From positions 124,001 through 188,000 of the forward strand of contig CALWVN010000002.1 of assembly GCA_944384995.1 (NCBI GenBank): a DNA stretch of 64,000 nt. The letters run 5' to 3'. The position numbers and the translations under genes were made by a program. Below, in pieces: positions 35,882 to 44,784 of the stretch (position 1 is the first letter of the stretch; every line of letters begins with the position of its first letter). The notes under the pieces were generated by a model, which did not search any database, was not told the DNA's origin, and worked only from the letters and a program-made list of their open reading frames with translations. Source of the DNA: an uncultured Clostridia bacterium. Its GTDB lineage: Bacteria; Bacillota; Clostridia; Oscillospirales; Acutalibacteraceae.

Positions 35882-36181
35882 CTATGCCGTCACGCGCTCG
35901 AGCGCGACTTGGCGGATGTCCCCCGTGATGACGGTCTGTGCTTCCGAATACATGCGGATACAAAGGTTGCTGCCGCTAACATACAGCAGCAGTGCGCCCG
36001 CATGCAGGCGGATGCTTTCTTCGGTGTATTCCAAAATACCCTTGCAGCCGTCGAGTGCGAGCTCGGCGTCGCCCTGCAATTCGATATGCGGCACATCCTT
36101 GTGCAGGATCTCCGGCAGGTCGAGCGCCTGTTCCACGCTTGGGTGCGCGTGCTTTGCCTGCCCTCTGCTCCTTCTTGCCAT
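35882..36181 (-). CDS. yqfC: Sporulation protein YqfC
   Basis: The 99-residue protein belongs to the YabP/YqfC family (LPEILHKDVPHIELQGD, then GILEYTEESIRL). The chosen ATG at 36179-36181 follows GGGGAGGAAAGACG; a longer frame would run into the shared promoter. In Bacillus the gene is SigE-dependent and precedes yqfD, as here. Confidence 0.85.
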   Translation of the reverse strand: MARRSRGQAKHAHPSVEQALDLPEILHKDVPHIELQGDAELALDGCKGILEYTEESIRLHAGALLLYVSGSNLCIRMYSEAQTVITGDIRQVALERVTA

Positions 36182-36214
36182 CGTCTTTCCTCCCCGCCGC
36201 CGAGGTGTTCGGCT

Positions 36215-36244
36215 ACATAGAAATGTATGCGCGCGCATATAGAT
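36215..36244. promoter_or_regulatory. Divergent promoter with SigE-like elements on a 14-base palindrome
   Basis: TATGCGCGCGCATA at 36226-36239 is a perfect palindrome between yqfC (-) and ylbJ (+). Its two ends carry CATACATT on the - strand and CATATAGAT on the + strand, both close to the SigE -10 consensus (CATACA-T). On the + strand ACATA lies about 16 bases upstream as a possible -35. Assignment to SigE rests on these matches and on the two sporulation genes it serves. Confidence 0.45.
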
Positions 36245-36270
36245 TGATTACAGAGAAAGGGGGACGGCAT

Positions 36271-37341
36271 ATGCGCAAACCCTTGGCAGTACCGCAGCTT
36301 CGGTGGCTGCCGTCTGCGGCGCTGTTCGCAGTTTGCTGCTGGTTTTTGTTTCGGTACCCGGATGTTTGCGCCGAAGGCGTGCGAAACGGCCTAACGCTCT
36401 GCGGCACGCTGGTGCTGCCCGCCCTGTTCCCTTTTTTGGCGGTCTCGGTATTTTTGCTGCGTTCGGGTCTTTTGCAGCTGTTCGGGCAGCTGGTATCCGC
36501 TGTGCCGCGCCGCGTGTTTCGGCTGCCGGGCGAGAGCGCAGGCGTGATCTTAATGGCGCTCGTCGGGGGCTTCCCTGTCGGGGCGAGCATGACCGCACAG
36601 CTCTATAAGGACGACCGTTTGACACAGCCGCAGGCGCGGCGGATGTGCTTGTTCTGCATGAACCCGGGACCCGCGTTCGTTCTGTCTACCGTGGGGGCGG
36701 GTATTTATCACAGTATGCGTGCGGGGACAATTCTATATGTTTCCGCCTGCCTTTCCTCCCTTTGCATGGGCGCGATGCTCGCATGTTTCTCCGGGGAAGC
36801 CCCGCCTGCCCGCGAAACGCATGCGGTCGTGCGTCTGACCTCGCCCATGGCGGCGCTTGCGGACGCCGTGCGCTCGAGCGCGGAATCCATGCTGCAAATC
36901 TGCGCGTGGGTCGTTTTGTTCAGCGCCGTGCACGCCTGTGTTTTAACGCTGCCGATGCCGGCACAGGCGCAGGTGTTCCTCAGCTGCTTTTTGGAAATCA
37001 CAAGCGGCGTGCGCACTGCGGCAGGCGCGCTGCCCATGCCTGCGGTCGCCGCGCTGATTTCTTTCGGCGGACTTGCCGTGCACTGCCAGATCCTGCCGTA
37101 CTTACAAGCCTGCGGCGTGCGGCTGCGCGCCTTTTTTGCTGCGCGCAGCGCAGGGGCGGCGCTTAGCGCGCTGTTCTGCGCTGCGCTTTTGCGCGTGTTT
37201 CCGTGTGAGGTCAGCGTAGCCGCCGTGGCGGGGGAACTTGTCCCTGCGGCGTACTCTGTTTCTGTCCCGTCGTTCGTTGCCCTGCTTTTGATGACCGCCC
37301 TGTTGATTTTGGAGGTTGAACCCAACCGCAAAGTGTGGTAA
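36271..37341 (+). CDS. ylbJ: Sporulation integral membrane protein YlbJ
   Basis: The 356-residue protein starts at ATG 36271 after AAAGGGGGA. It has eight or more membrane helices of the nucleoside-recognition (Gate) type, with LVLPALFPFLAVSVFLLRSG, ALVGGFPVGASMTAQLY and CMNPGPAFVLSTVG, all typical of YlbJ. YlbJ is needed for spore cortex formation in Bacillus and may transport a cortex-related compound. It diverges from yqfC. Confidence 0.85.
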   Translation: MRKPLAVPQLRWLPSAALFAVCCWFLFRYPDVCAEGVRNGLTLCGTLVLPALFPFLAVSVFLLRSGLLQLFGQLVSAVPRRVFRLPGESAGVILMALVGGFPVGASMTAQLYKDDRLTQPQARRMCLFCMNPGPAFVLSTVGAGIYHSMRAGTILYVSACLSSLCMGAMLACFSGEAPPARETHAVVRLTSPMAALADAVRSSAESMLQICAWVVLFSAVHACVLTLPMPAQAQVFLSCFLEITSGVRTAAGALPMPAVAALISFGGLAVHCQILPYLQACGVRLRAFFAARSAGAALSALFCAALLRVFPCEVSVAAVAGELVPAAYSVSVPSFVALLLMTALLILEVEPNRKVW

Positions 37342-37371
37342 AATCAAAAAGACAACAGGGGAGGCGCGCCT

Positions 37372-37602
37372 ATGAAACGAAAGCCGGAAGAATATGAAGT
37401 CCCGCCGAAGTGCGCCTATTGCAAGCACGGTACGCTGTCGGCGGATCAAAAAAGCGTACTGTGCAAAAAGCGCGGGGTGACTTCGCCCGACGGCTATTGC
37501 CGCAAATACAAATATGACATTTTAAAGCGCCAGCCGCCGCTGCGCCAAAAGCTGCCGGAATTTTCGATCAAGGATTTTGAAATTCAGGATTCGGGATCAT
37601 AA
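37372..37602 (+). CDS. Small four-Cys protein
   Basis: The 76-residue protein starts 30 bases after ylbJ, preceded by GGGGAGG. It has CAYCKHG and, 20 or so residues later, CKKRG...YCRKYKYD, a Cys pattern that suggests zinc binding, and a basic middle. Short proteins with this CxxC-KY-KYD layout are common in Clostridia but have no assigned role. A terminator follows. Confidence 0.65.
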   Translation: MKRKPEEYEVPPKCAYCKHGTLSADQKSVLCKKRGVTSPDGYCRKYKYDILKRQPPLRQKLPEFSIKDFEIQDSGS

Positions 37603-37618
37603 AGACCAAAAAGAAAAA

Positions 37619-37653
37619 GCAGGGAGGGTCCAAACGGATCCTCCCTGCTTTGT
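37619..37653. terminator. Bidirectional terminator before pyrG
   Basis: GCAGGGAGG and CCTCCCTGC pair, extended by three more pairs, with T-rich flanks on both strands. It lies between convergent genes ending at 37602 and 37668. Confidence 0.85.
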
Positions 37654-37667
37654 TTCTTGTACGTGTG

Positions 37668-39275
37668 TTATTTTTTCTGTTCACGGTGCGCCGCCGCCGC
37701 ACCGATGAGACCCGAAAAAAGCGGATGGGGGCGTGTCGGGCGGGATTTGAATTCGGGGTGCGCCTGCGACGCAACGAACCATGGGTGGTCGCGCAGCTCT
37801 ACCATTTCCACAATGTGCTTGTCCGGGGAGACGCCGCAGATGTGCATTCCTGCGTGTTCCAGCATTTCACGATAGTCATTGTTGACCTCGTAGCGGTGGC
37901 GGTGCCGTTCGTGGATGAGCTGCTTTTGATATGCCGCATAGGCTTTCGAATCCTCGTCAAGCACGCACGGGTAAAGGCCCAGCCGCATCGTTCCGCCGAG
38001 ATTCGTCACATCGTGCTGGTCGGGCATCAGATAGATCACGGGGTTTTTCGTATCGGGATCGATCTCCGTCGTATTGGCGTCCGAAAGACCTAAAACATGG
38101 CGGGCGAACTCGATCACGGCGATCTGCAGCCCTAAGCAGATGCCAAGGTAGGGGATCTTGTGCTCGCGCGCGTATTTTGCCGCGCAGATCTTGCCGGGGA
38201 TGCCGCGCGTGCCGAACCCCCCGGGCACCAAAATGCCATCCGCCGCACCGAGGATCTCGGCGGCGTTTTCGTCGGTGATCGTTTCCGAATCGATCCATTC
38301 GATGTTGACATGCGCGTCATGGTCCAGCCCGCCGTGCTTGAGCGCTTCATTGACGCTCAAATACGAGTCGTGCAGTTCTACATATTTGCCCACGAGCGCG
38401 ATGTTCACCTCTTTCGACAGCGAGGCGTTTTTCTCCATCATACGCAGCCAGTCGGTGTGATCGGGCTCCCGGCAGTCCAAATGCAGCTGCTCGACCACGA
38501 TGTCCGCGATGCCTTCCTTTTCCAGCGCGATGGGGATCTCGTAAAGCGTAGGCATATCGCGGTTTTCAATGACGTTTTTGGAAGGAACGTTGCAGAACAG
38601 CGCGATCTTGTCTTTAATGTCCTGTCCGATGGGGTGCTCGGTGCGCAGGACGATGATGTCGGGACGGATGCCGATGCCGAGCAGCTCCTTGACCGAGTGC
38701 TGCGTCGGCTTGGTTTTGAGCTCCATGGAAGCGCCGAGATAAGGCACAAGCGTCACGTGTACAAACATGCAGTTGCCGGGGCGTTCCTGTGCAAATTGGC
38801 GGATCGCCTCCAAAAACGGCTGGCTTTCAATGTCGCCGACTGTGCCGCCGATCTCCACAAGCACAATGTCGGTGTTTTCCGTTTCATTGAGCGCAATGCG
38901 GCGCTTGATCTCGTTGGTGATGTGCGGGATGATCTGGATGGTCTGCCCGCCGTATACGCCCTTGCGCTCGTTGGAAAGCACATTGTAGTACACACTGCCC
39001 GAGGTGCAGGAGCTGTTTTTGGTCAGGTTGATGTCAATAAATCGTTCGTAGTGCCCAAGGTCCAGGTCGGTCTCCGCGCCGTCATCGGTCACAAATACCT
39101 CGCCGTGCTGCTTGGGGTTCATTGTGCCGGGATCGATGTTCAGATACGGGTCAAGCTTCATGACCGCGACCGTAAGCCCGCGATCCTTTAAAAGCCTGCC
39201 TAACGATGCCGCCGTAATGCCTTTGCCAAGCCCGGAAACGACGCCGCCCGTTACGAAAATGTACTTTGCTGCCAT
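37668..39275 (-). CDS. pyrG: CTP synthase PyrG
   Basis: PyrG aminates UTP to CTP with ATP and glutamine. The 535-residue protein has the synthetase domain ([20 protein letters not shown] at the N-terminus, then [13 protein letters not shown]) and the class I glutaminase domain with the nucleophile Cys in [13 protein letters not shown] and His/Glu near the C-terminus in AHPEFKSRP. The start follows AAAGGGGATCTGTTT. It lies 38 bases after the DUF1846 gene and is probably co-transcribed. Confidence 0.97.
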   Translation of the reverse strand: MAAKYIFVTGGVVSGLGKGITAASLGRLLKDRGLTVAVMKLDPYLNIDPGTMNPKQHGEVFVTDDGAETDLDLGHYERFIDINLTKNSSCTSGSVYYNVLSNERKGVYGGQTIQIIPHITNEIKRRIALNETENTDIVLVEIGGTVGDIESQPFLEAIRQFAQERPGNCMFVHVTLVPYLGASMELKTKPTQHSVKELLGIGIRPDIIVLRTEHPIGQDIKDKIALFCNVPSKNVIENRDMPTLYEIPIALEKEGIADIVVEQLHLDCREPDHTDWLRMMEKNASLSKEVNIALVGKYVELHDSYLSVNEALKHGGLDHDAHVNIEWIDSETITDENAAEILGAADGILVPGGFGTRGIPGKICAAKYAREHKIPYLGICLGLQIAVIEFARHVLGLSDANTTEIDPDTKNPVIYLMPDQHDVTNLGGTMRLGLYPCVLDEDSKAYAAYQKQLIHERHRHRYEVNNDYREMLEHAGMHICGVSPDKHIVEMVELRDHPWFVASQAHPEFKSRPTRPHPLFSGLIGAAAAHREQKK

Positions 39276-39313
39276 AAACAGATCCCCTTTGCGAAACGGG
39301 CAAAATGCACCGC

Positions 39314-40795
39314 TTATTTGTAGTATAACGCCTTGGTCTGCCGCATCGGCTCGCTTGTCACCTGCAGTCCCAGCTTTGCGCAGGTGTTTTGGTCTGCATC
39401 CGACAAGATGACCGTGGTGTGCATATCGCAGCCCCGCAGCCCCTCCAGCGCCTGCATGGCGCGTTCGGCGGTCGGGTTCGTCGCTGCCGAAATAGAGAGC
39501 GCAAGCAGTACCTCATCGGTGTGCAGACGCGGGTTCTTGCTGCCAAGGTGATTGACTTTTAAATCTTGGATCGGGCCGATGACAACGGGTGAGATCAGAT
39601 CGATCTCTGCGTTGATGCCTGCCAGCGCCTTGAGTGCGTTTAGGAGCATGGCGCTCGCCGCCCCCAAAAGCGCGCTCGTTTTGCCTGTGACGATCCTGCC
39701 GTCGGGCAGTTCCAGCGCAGCGGCGGGCTCGCCTGTCCTTTCGGCAAGATCCAGCGCGGGCTGTACGCAGCGGCGGTAAGTCGGCGTGATCCCAAGCTGT
39801 TTGAGCAGAAGCTCCAAAGAAAGGATTTCCTGTCCCACGTTTTCGCCCTTTTTCGCGGCGACCAGTGCTTTATAATAGCGGCGGATGACCTCCTGCTTGG
39901 AGGCTTCGCAGACCGCGTCGTCGTCTATGATGCAGAAGCCAGCCATGTTGACGCCCATATCGGTGGGGGACTTATACGGTGACGTGCCGAAAATACGCTC
40001 AAAAATGGTGTTAAGCACGGGGAAGATCTCAATGTCACGGTTGTAGTTGACGGTCGTCTTGCCGTATGCCTCCAAATGGAACGGGTCGATCATGTTGACG
40101 TCGTTGAGGTCGGTCGTCGCCGCCTCATAGGCAAGATTTACAGGATGCTTTAACGGCAGGTTCCAGACCGGGAAGGTTTCGAATTTCGCATAACCCGCCT
40201 GCACGCCGCGCTTGTGCTCGTGGTAAAGCTGCGACAGGCAGACCGCCATTTTACCGCTGCCCGGTCCCGGCGCGGTCACAACCACCAGTGAACGGGTGGT
40301 CTCTATGTAGTCGTTTTTGCCGAAGCCCTCGTCGCTGACAATCAGCGGGATGTTTGCGGGGTACCCTTCGATGGGATAATGGCGGAACACCTGTACGCCC
40401 AGCTTCTGAAGCCGCTTTTCAAACGCGGCGGCAGCAGCTTGCGCGGCATATTGCGTCATGACCACGCCGCACACCGAAAGTCCCAGAGAAGCGTACACGT
40501 CCATCAGCCGCAGAATATCCTGCTCGTAAGTGATGCCGATATCGCCGCGCACCTTGCTTTTTTCAATGTCGTTTGCATTGATGGCGATGATAATCTCCAC
40601 ATCCTCACGCAGCTCCAGCAGCATTTTCAGCTTGCTGTCCGGCAGAAAGCCCGGCAGCACGCGCGAAGCGTGGTAGTCGTCGAACAGCTTGCCGCCGAAT
40701 TCGAGATACAGCTTGCCGCCGAACGAGTCGATGCGTTCGCGGATGCGCGCCGACTGCATTTTCAGATACTTTTCGTTGTCAAACCCGATTTTCAC
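39314..40795 (-). CDS. DUF1846 family protein
   Basis: The start GTG at 40793-40795 follows AGGAG and gives 493 residues starting [15 protein letters not shown], which matches the DUF1846 family, usually about 495 residues. A crystal structure of a family member is known but the reaction is not established; the fold has a nucleotide-binding-like N-terminal part (here [15 protein letters not shown], a P-loop-like segment). It is the first gene after a consensus promoter with an unusual leader hairpin. Confidence 0.85.
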   Translation of the reverse strand: MKIGFDNEKYLKMQSARIRERIDSFGGKLYLEFGGKLFDDYHASRVLPGFLPDSKLKMLLELREDVEIIIAINANDIEKSKVRGDIGITYEQDILRLMDVYASLGLSVCGVVMTQYAAQAAAAAFEKRLQKLGVQVFRHYPIEGYPANIPLIVSDEGFGKNDYIETTRSLVVVTAPGPGSGKMAVCLSQLYHEHKRGVQAGYAKFETFPVWNLPLKHPVNLAYEAATTDLNDVNMIDPFHLEAYGKTTVNYNRDIEIFPVLNTIFERIFGTSPYKSPTDMGVNMAGFCIIDDDAVCEASKQEVIRRYYKALVAAKKGENVGQEILSLELLLKQLGITPTYRRCVQPALDLAERTGEPAAALELPDGRIVTGKTSALLGAASAMLLNALKALAGINAEIDLISPVVIGPIQDLKVNHLGSKNPRLHTDEVLLALSISAATNPTAERAMQALEGLRGCDMHTTVILSDADQNTCAKLGLQVTSEPMRQTKALYYK

Positions 40796-40842
40796 GTCAT
40801 TTCTCCTGCAAAGCTCAAAAATTCCCTTTGAAAACAGAAAAA

Positions 40843-40872
40843 CACACTTCGCGGTTACACCCTCGAAGTGTG
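40843..40872 (-). promoter_or_regulatory. Leader hairpin with U-run at the start of the DUF1846 transcript
   Basis: CACACTTCG and CGAAGTGTG form a 9-base stem with a 12-base loop. On the - strand it is followed by TTTTTCTGTTTT. It begins within a few bases of the predicted transcription start and about 50 bases before the start codon, so it could act as an attenuator or a 5' stabiliser. Confidence 0.55.
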
Positions 40873-40881
40873 ACACTGTTT

Positions 40882-40910
40882 ATTATATAGTACGCCGTAT
40901 AAAAAATCAA
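40882..40910 (-). promoter_or_regulatory. Sigma-A promoter for the DUF1846-pyrG operon
   Basis: On the - strand TTGATT, a 17-base spacer and TATAAT make a near-consensus promoter about 90 bases upstream of the GTG start. Confidence 0.7.
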
Positions 40911-41099
40911 GGGGTCACGCAGCAAAAATTGACGATTTTCGCAGCCGCTATGCATAAAAAAAGAAAAATCAAAAGCGCGCACGGACGACAGGGAAAAGGG
41001 GGTTGCCGTGGGGGCAAATGATCTCTGCCGCCGTGCGCCGAAAAACGCGAAGATCCGCGGATTTCGCTTTTGATACGACTATTATATAACAATAAATAT

Positions 41100-41130
41100 T
41101 TGTTGTCAACTGTTTATAATTGTTGTTCAA
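41100..41130 (+). promoter_or_regulatory. Direct repeat, possible operator of the XRE regulator
   Basis: TTGTTGTCAA (41100-41109) and TTGTTGTTCAA (41120-41130) are 20 bases apart, two helical turns, upstream of the XRE gene. A related half-palindrome (ACAATAAATATTTGTTGT) overlaps the first copy. This spacing suits a dimeric repressor acting on its own promoter; it is an inference. Confidence 0.4.
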
Positions 41131-41155
41131 GGCGGACGAATGTTGCTAACATATA

Positions 41156-41184
41156 GATATGGAAAGGGAATAGAGTTCCATATC
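41156..41184 (+). promoter_or_regulatory. Leader hairpin before the XRE gene
   Basis: GATATGGAA and TTCCATATC pair perfectly around an 11-base loop. A second small stem (AAGGC/GCCTT) follows at 41190-41206, just before the start codon region. An outer pairing of GGCGGA (about 41131) with TCCGCC is possible, so the leader could switch shape. Confidence 0.45.
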
Positions 41185-41225
41185 CGCCTAAGGCTTTCGC
41201 TGCCTTGGGCAATAGGGTGATGTTT

Positions 41226-41564
41226 ATGGTGAAAAACCTGAAGCGGCTGCGAGAGGGGAAGGGGATCAGCCAGCAAAAGCTTGCGGCGGCAATCGGCGTC
41301 AGCCAACAGTCCGTCAACGCGTATGAGAACAAAGCCGTTGAACCGGACATCGACACCCTGATCGCGCTTGCCGATTATTTTGAGACTTCGGTAGATTTTC
41401 TGGTCGGGCATACGCCGAAAGGGGAGGACGTGGAATTAAGTCCCGACGAGCGCGCGTTCCTGCGCGGGTATCGGGCTGTTTCCGAAGCCGAGCGCGAAAG
41501 TCTGCGGTTCGTTCTGCGCAATTATCTCTCACGGCAGGAAAACATAGACGACGAGCAAAAGTAG
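41226..41564 (+). CDS. XRE family helix-turn-helix regulator
   Basis: The ATG at 41226 was chosen because AGGGTG lies six bases upstream; ATG 41220 and TTG 41205 are in frame. The 112-residue protein has an N-terminal XRE domain (LKRLREGKGISQQKLAAAIGVSQQSVNAYENKAVEPDIDTL) and a short acidic C-terminal part that may dimerise. It lies upstream of two membrane protein genes but a terminator separates them, so self-regulation or a distant target is as likely. Confidence 0.85.
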   Translation: MVKNLKRLREGKGISQQKLAAAIGVSQQSVNAYENKAVEPDIDTLIALADYFETSVDFLVGHTPKGEDVELSPDERAFLRGYRAVSEAERESLRFVLRNYLSRQENIDDEQK

Positions 41565-41608
41565 TTGTATTTTGTCTTGGAATATGCTATATTGAACCAT
41601 GTAAGGTT

Positions 41609-41642
41609 GGGCACGGTGCCGACGGGCCGCCGTGCCCTTTTT
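41609..41642 (+). terminator. Terminator between XRE and DUF5058 genes
   Basis: GGGCACGG and CCGTGCCC pair across a 13-base loop and TTTTT follows. It lies 44 bases after the XRE stop. Confidence 0.75.
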
Positions 41643-41676
41643 GCAGGAAAAATTAAATATCAAAGGGGGAGATCCG

Positions 41677-42447
41677 ATGGATTTCAAATCAGACGGTTTT
41701 ATGTACGCGCTCGGTTTTTTGATCGTGGCGTTTGTTGTGGCGCAGTCGGTGTTTTTTCTGGTGCGTGCGTGGAAACGCGCAAAGGCACTCGGGATCGATA
41801 CCTCGTCGCTCAAAAAGACCGTTTCTTCCAGCGCCCTGTTCACCGTGGCGCCCGCGCTCGCGATCCTCGCGACGGTGCTGACGCTTTCCGGCGCGCTGGG
41901 GCTTGTGCTGCCGTGGATCCGCCTGACAGTCATCGGCGCGATCACCTATGAGGTGCCTGCCGCCGAAGCCGCCATTGACGCCTTCGGCAGTGCGGCGGGG
42001 CTTTCGCAGGAGGTTACGGATCCCGAAATGTTCTCGGCGGTCGCGTGGGTCATGACGCTCGGCAGTATCATGCCGCTGGTTTTGGTGCCGTTTTTGCTGA
42101 AAAAGATCCAAAAGGGCATGAGCAAGGCGGTCGCCAAAAACGGCAAGTGGGCAGATGTAATGTCCGCTGCGGCGTTTATCGGCTTGATTGCCGCATTCAT
42201 CGGCAGGGCGATTGCAGGCAAGGGCGAAGAATCCATCATCGGCGACGGCGCGGGCGTGATGTCCCTTTGCGCGCTGGTCTCCTCCATGATTTTTATGCTC
42301 ATCCTCCAATCGATCGCCAACCGCTTTAACATCAAGTGGCTGCAGCCGTTTGCCATGCCGTTTTCCATGCTCCTTGCCATGGGCGTCGTCATGATCCTAT
42401 CGCAGGTTCTGCCGCCGGATATTGCGCTGTTCGAGTGGCGCGGGTAA
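41677..42447 (+). CDS. DUF5058-like membrane protein
   Basis: The 256-residue protein starts after AAAGGGGGA and has about six membrane helices. Its N-terminus (YALGFLIVAFVVAQSVFFLVRAWKRAKALG) and the later LPWIRLTVIGAITYE and WVMTLGSIMPLVL segments look like the DUF5058 family as I remember it. The family is thought to be a transporter component but no substrate is known. A second membrane protein gene follows after 16 bases, so the two may form one complex. Confidence 0.6.
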   Translation: MDFKSDGFMYALGFLIVAFVVAQSVFFLVRAWKRAKALGIDTSSLKKTVSSSALFTVAPALAILATVLTLSGALGLVLPWIRLTVIGAITYEVPAAEAAIDAFGSAAGLSQEVTDPEMFSAVAWVMTLGSIMPLVLVPFLLKKIQKGMSKAVAKNGKWADVMSAAAFIGLIAAFIGRAIAGKGEESIIGDGAGVMSLCALVSSMIFMLILQSIANRFNIKWLQPFAMPFSMLLAMGVVMILSQVLPPDIALFEWRG

Positions 42448-42463
42448 AGGGAGGAGAGAGACG

Positions 42464-43129
42464 ATGAAAGAAAGAACCTATGAAAGCGGCGTACATTTTT
42501 ACGGTATCCTTTGGGACATCGCGGCGCTGCTGTTGTTTTTGATGCTCCCTGTCGCCATCTGTCTGCACCTCGGCGTCTGGCCCGAGGCGCGCTATGTGTT
42601 TGAGGGGCTTCTGCCTGTCGCGCTGCTGTTTTATCCGACCTCCGTTATTGAGGTGTTCACTTATACGCCCCTGCTCGGCGCAGGCGGTACATATCTGAGC
42701 TTCGTCACGGGCAATATCACCAATCTCAAGCTGCCCTGCGGCTTAAATGCCATGGAAAACGCGGGGGTGCGCGCCAACAGCGAAGAGGGTGAGGTGATCT
42801 CAACGATTGCCATCGCCACTTCGTCTATTGTGACCACGCTCATCATCGCCGTCGGTGTCGTCGCGTTCAGCCCGGTGCTCCCGTATCTGACGGATGACAA
42901 TTCCGTGTTCGCGCCGGCGTTCGATCAGGTCGTACCCGCGTTGTTCGGGGCGCTTGGCATCAGCTACTTTATGAAGCATTGGAAGCTCGCTTTCGTGCCG
43001 ATTGCTGCGATCGTGATCCTGCTGCTGTTCAATGGTACACTGTCTACAGGGGTGCTCATCCCCGTCGGCGTCGTGATCTCCATGCTCTCGGCGCATTTGA
43101 TGTACAAAAAAGGCTGGGTCGGTCAATAA
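42464..43129 (+). CDS. Membrane protein, partner of the DUF5058-like protein
   Basis: The ATG at 42464 follows GGAGGAGAG and gives 221 residues with about six membrane helices. The segment GNITNLKLPCGLNAMENAGV between helices is polar and looks conserved enough to be a substrate or partner loop. I do not recognise the family with certainty. A terminator follows, so the unit is two genes. The neighbouring convergent gene is a membrane M28 peptidase, which may hint at peptide or amino-acid handling. Confidence 0.55.
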   Translation: MKERTYESGVHFYGILWDIAALLLFLMLPVAICLHLGVWPEARYVFEGLLPVALLFYPTSVIEVFTYTPLLGAGGTYLSFVTGNITNLKLPCGLNAMENAGVRANSEEGEVISTIAIATSSIVTTLIIAVGVVAFSPVLPYLTDDNSVFAPAFDQVVPALFGALGISYFMKHWKLAFVPIAAIVILLLFNGTLSTGVLIPVGVVISMLSAHLMYKKGWVGQ

Positions 43130-43149
43130 ACAACAACCGAAATAAAAAG

Positions 43150-43189
43150 GAACCGCAGACTGCCTAATGCAGCCCGCGGTTCTCTTTTT
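43150..43189 (+). terminator. Terminator after the membrane-protein pair
   Basis: GAACCGC and GCGGTTC pair with a further inner TGC/GCA pairing, followed by TCTTTTT. It lies between two convergent genes. Confidence 0.7.
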
Positions 43190-43210
43190 CGCGCGCACAA
43201 GCGCTGCGGA

Positions 43211-44452
43211 TTACTGTTTTGCGCCGTTGTCAAACATTTCCAACGCCTTGACGCTCGCGGCAAAGCAGCCCGCAAGCCCTTCGAGATTCATGTTGTCATA
43301 TGTATCGCGGCGCGTGTGGTAATAATCCTCTAACTTGTGGTTAAGACCCGTGATGCCTGTCGAACGCAACCCTGCCTGCGCGAACGCTGCGGAGTCCGTT
43401 GCACCGCCAAGCGGCGGCACCCAGCCCTTCTTGCAGGGGATTTCCAGCGCGGCGGCAGCTTCCATGAACAGGTCGGAAACGTCCTTATCCGCCTTGACAG
43501 CACCGTTTAAGTCGCGGTAGTTGGTCATCAGGTATTTCGGATCGTGAATGGTATCATAGGAGATAATAAAGGTCGGCACGTCGTCAAATTCGCCCTTGTG
43601 CTGCTCGCACCACGCCTTTGCGCCGCGCAGCCCCGCTTCTTCGGAGCCCGTGAGGATCACGCCGACCTCGGTGTTTTCAAATTCAATGCCGGCCTCCTCC
43701 AGCTGTTTGAGAATGGCAATGCCCATATAGCAGCCCGAAAGGTTGTCGTTCGCGCCGTCCACCACGCGGTGCGCGTTGCGGATCCAATAAAGGCCGATCA
43801 AAAACGGTACGAACAGAAGCCCCCAAAGTCCGGCGACGCAAAGCGAAGAATCGGTAGAAAGCACGTTTACGCCGAAACCGTTCTGCACAATGGCAATGAT
43901 CGAAAGCACCATGTAATACATTGCGCCCACGCCGCAGAGGACTGCGTGTCCCTCAAAACCGACGCCGCCGAGCTTATAGTTGACCGGCCATTCCCACGCT
44001 GCGTCGGGGTGCCCGTTGAAGAAAATACGACGCTTGACTTCGCCTGTGCACTTCTTTACGGCGGTCACATTGTGTCCCGTTTTTTCGGGAAAGCAGCGGT
44101 CGATCAGCTTTTTATAAAGCCCGAACTGCATGAACACCACAAACAGCCCCGCAAGGATCAGCAGAATCGAAAGGATGGGCAGCACAAAAAACAGCGGAAT
44201 GGCCAAGAGCACAAAGGTGATCGTGAAATACACCCAGCCGAAGAACGAACCGGGATTTTCTTTGAAAGATTCCACATCCGCCCGATCGCAGCCGCACTCC
44301 TCCTTAAGCACCTTTGCCATATAGTCGCACGCCTGCTTTTCCCCCACAGAGCCTGGCGCACGCTTTTCAAAGGTTTTGCAGATATAGGTGATTTCATCCA
44401 CCATATACTGCGCGGCTTCCTCTTTCTTGTCGATGATTTTTTTCAGATCCAT
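43211..44452 (-). CDS. M28 family zinc aminopeptidase with inserted membrane helices
   Basis: The start at 44450-44452 follows GGGGGA and gives 413 residues. Metal-site residues of M28 are visible in order: NGHPDAAWEW (His), GANDNLSG (Asp), TGSEEAGLRG (catalytic Glu pair), SYDTIHD (Asp) and NHKLEDYYHTRRDT (His). Unusually, hydrophobic stretches interrupt the fold at about residues 78-125 and 195-255, giving about four membrane helices between the N-terminal and metal-binding parts. It should trim N-terminal residues of peptides at the membrane; the topology is uncertain. Confidence 0.78.
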   Translation of the reverse strand: MDLKKIIDKKEEAAQYMVDEITYICKTFEKRAPGSVGEKQACDYMAKVLKEECGCDRADVESFKENPGSFFGWVYFTITFVLLAIPLFFVLPILSILLILAGLFVVFMQFGLYKKLIDRCFPEKTGHNVTAVKKCTGEVKRRIFFNGHPDAAWEWPVNYKLGGVGFEGHAVLCGVGAMYYMVLSIIAIVQNGFGVNVLSTDSSLCVAGLWGLLFVPFLIGLYWIRNAHRVVDGANDNLSGCYMGIAILKQLEEAGIEFENTEVGVILTGSEEAGLRGAKAWCEQHKGEFDDVPTFIISYDTIHDPKYLMTNYRDLNGAVKADKDVSDLFMEAAAALEIPCKKGWVPPLGGATDSAAFAQAGLRSTGITGLNHKLEDYYHTRRDTYDNMNLEGLAGCFAASVKALEMFDNGAKQ

Positions 44453-44784
44453 ACCGAGTCCCCCTTGGAAGAAAATAGGATATATAGACTTTAGCATATT
44501 GAAACCGCTAAAAAATGAATAATATTTTAATGAAATATGAATAAACAATGAATAGTTGAAATTATTCAACACAGCGCCGTGCTGTGCCGATCAAATCGGA
44601 GTATAAAGGTTAAAAGCCTTACAAACAAAGCCCTAAACACCGAAAAATCCGAACGGCTGTACCCGCGCGCCGCATGCCTCTGAAAGTCGTGCAAACCAAA
44701 GGAAACAAGACAAAAATCCCCGCACAAGGCTCCGGAATGCACCTTTGCACGGGGAGAATTCAGTAATTGCAAAGCAAATCGGCT
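44453..44784. other. Gene-free stretch between M28 and GtrA genes
   Basis: The part next to the M28 start (44453-44580) is very AT-rich and probably contains its promoter; TTGTTT, 18 bases, TATTAT on the - strand is the best candidate. The part at 44706-44755 is the GtrA terminator. I see no gene in between. Confidence 0.5.
44706..44755 (-). terminator. Terminator of the GtrA gene
   Basis: TCCCCG and its partner CGGGGA plus an inner CAAGG/CCTTTG pairing form an imperfect stem, followed on the - strand by ATTTTTG. It lies 30 bases beyond the stop at 44785. Confidence 0.65.
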
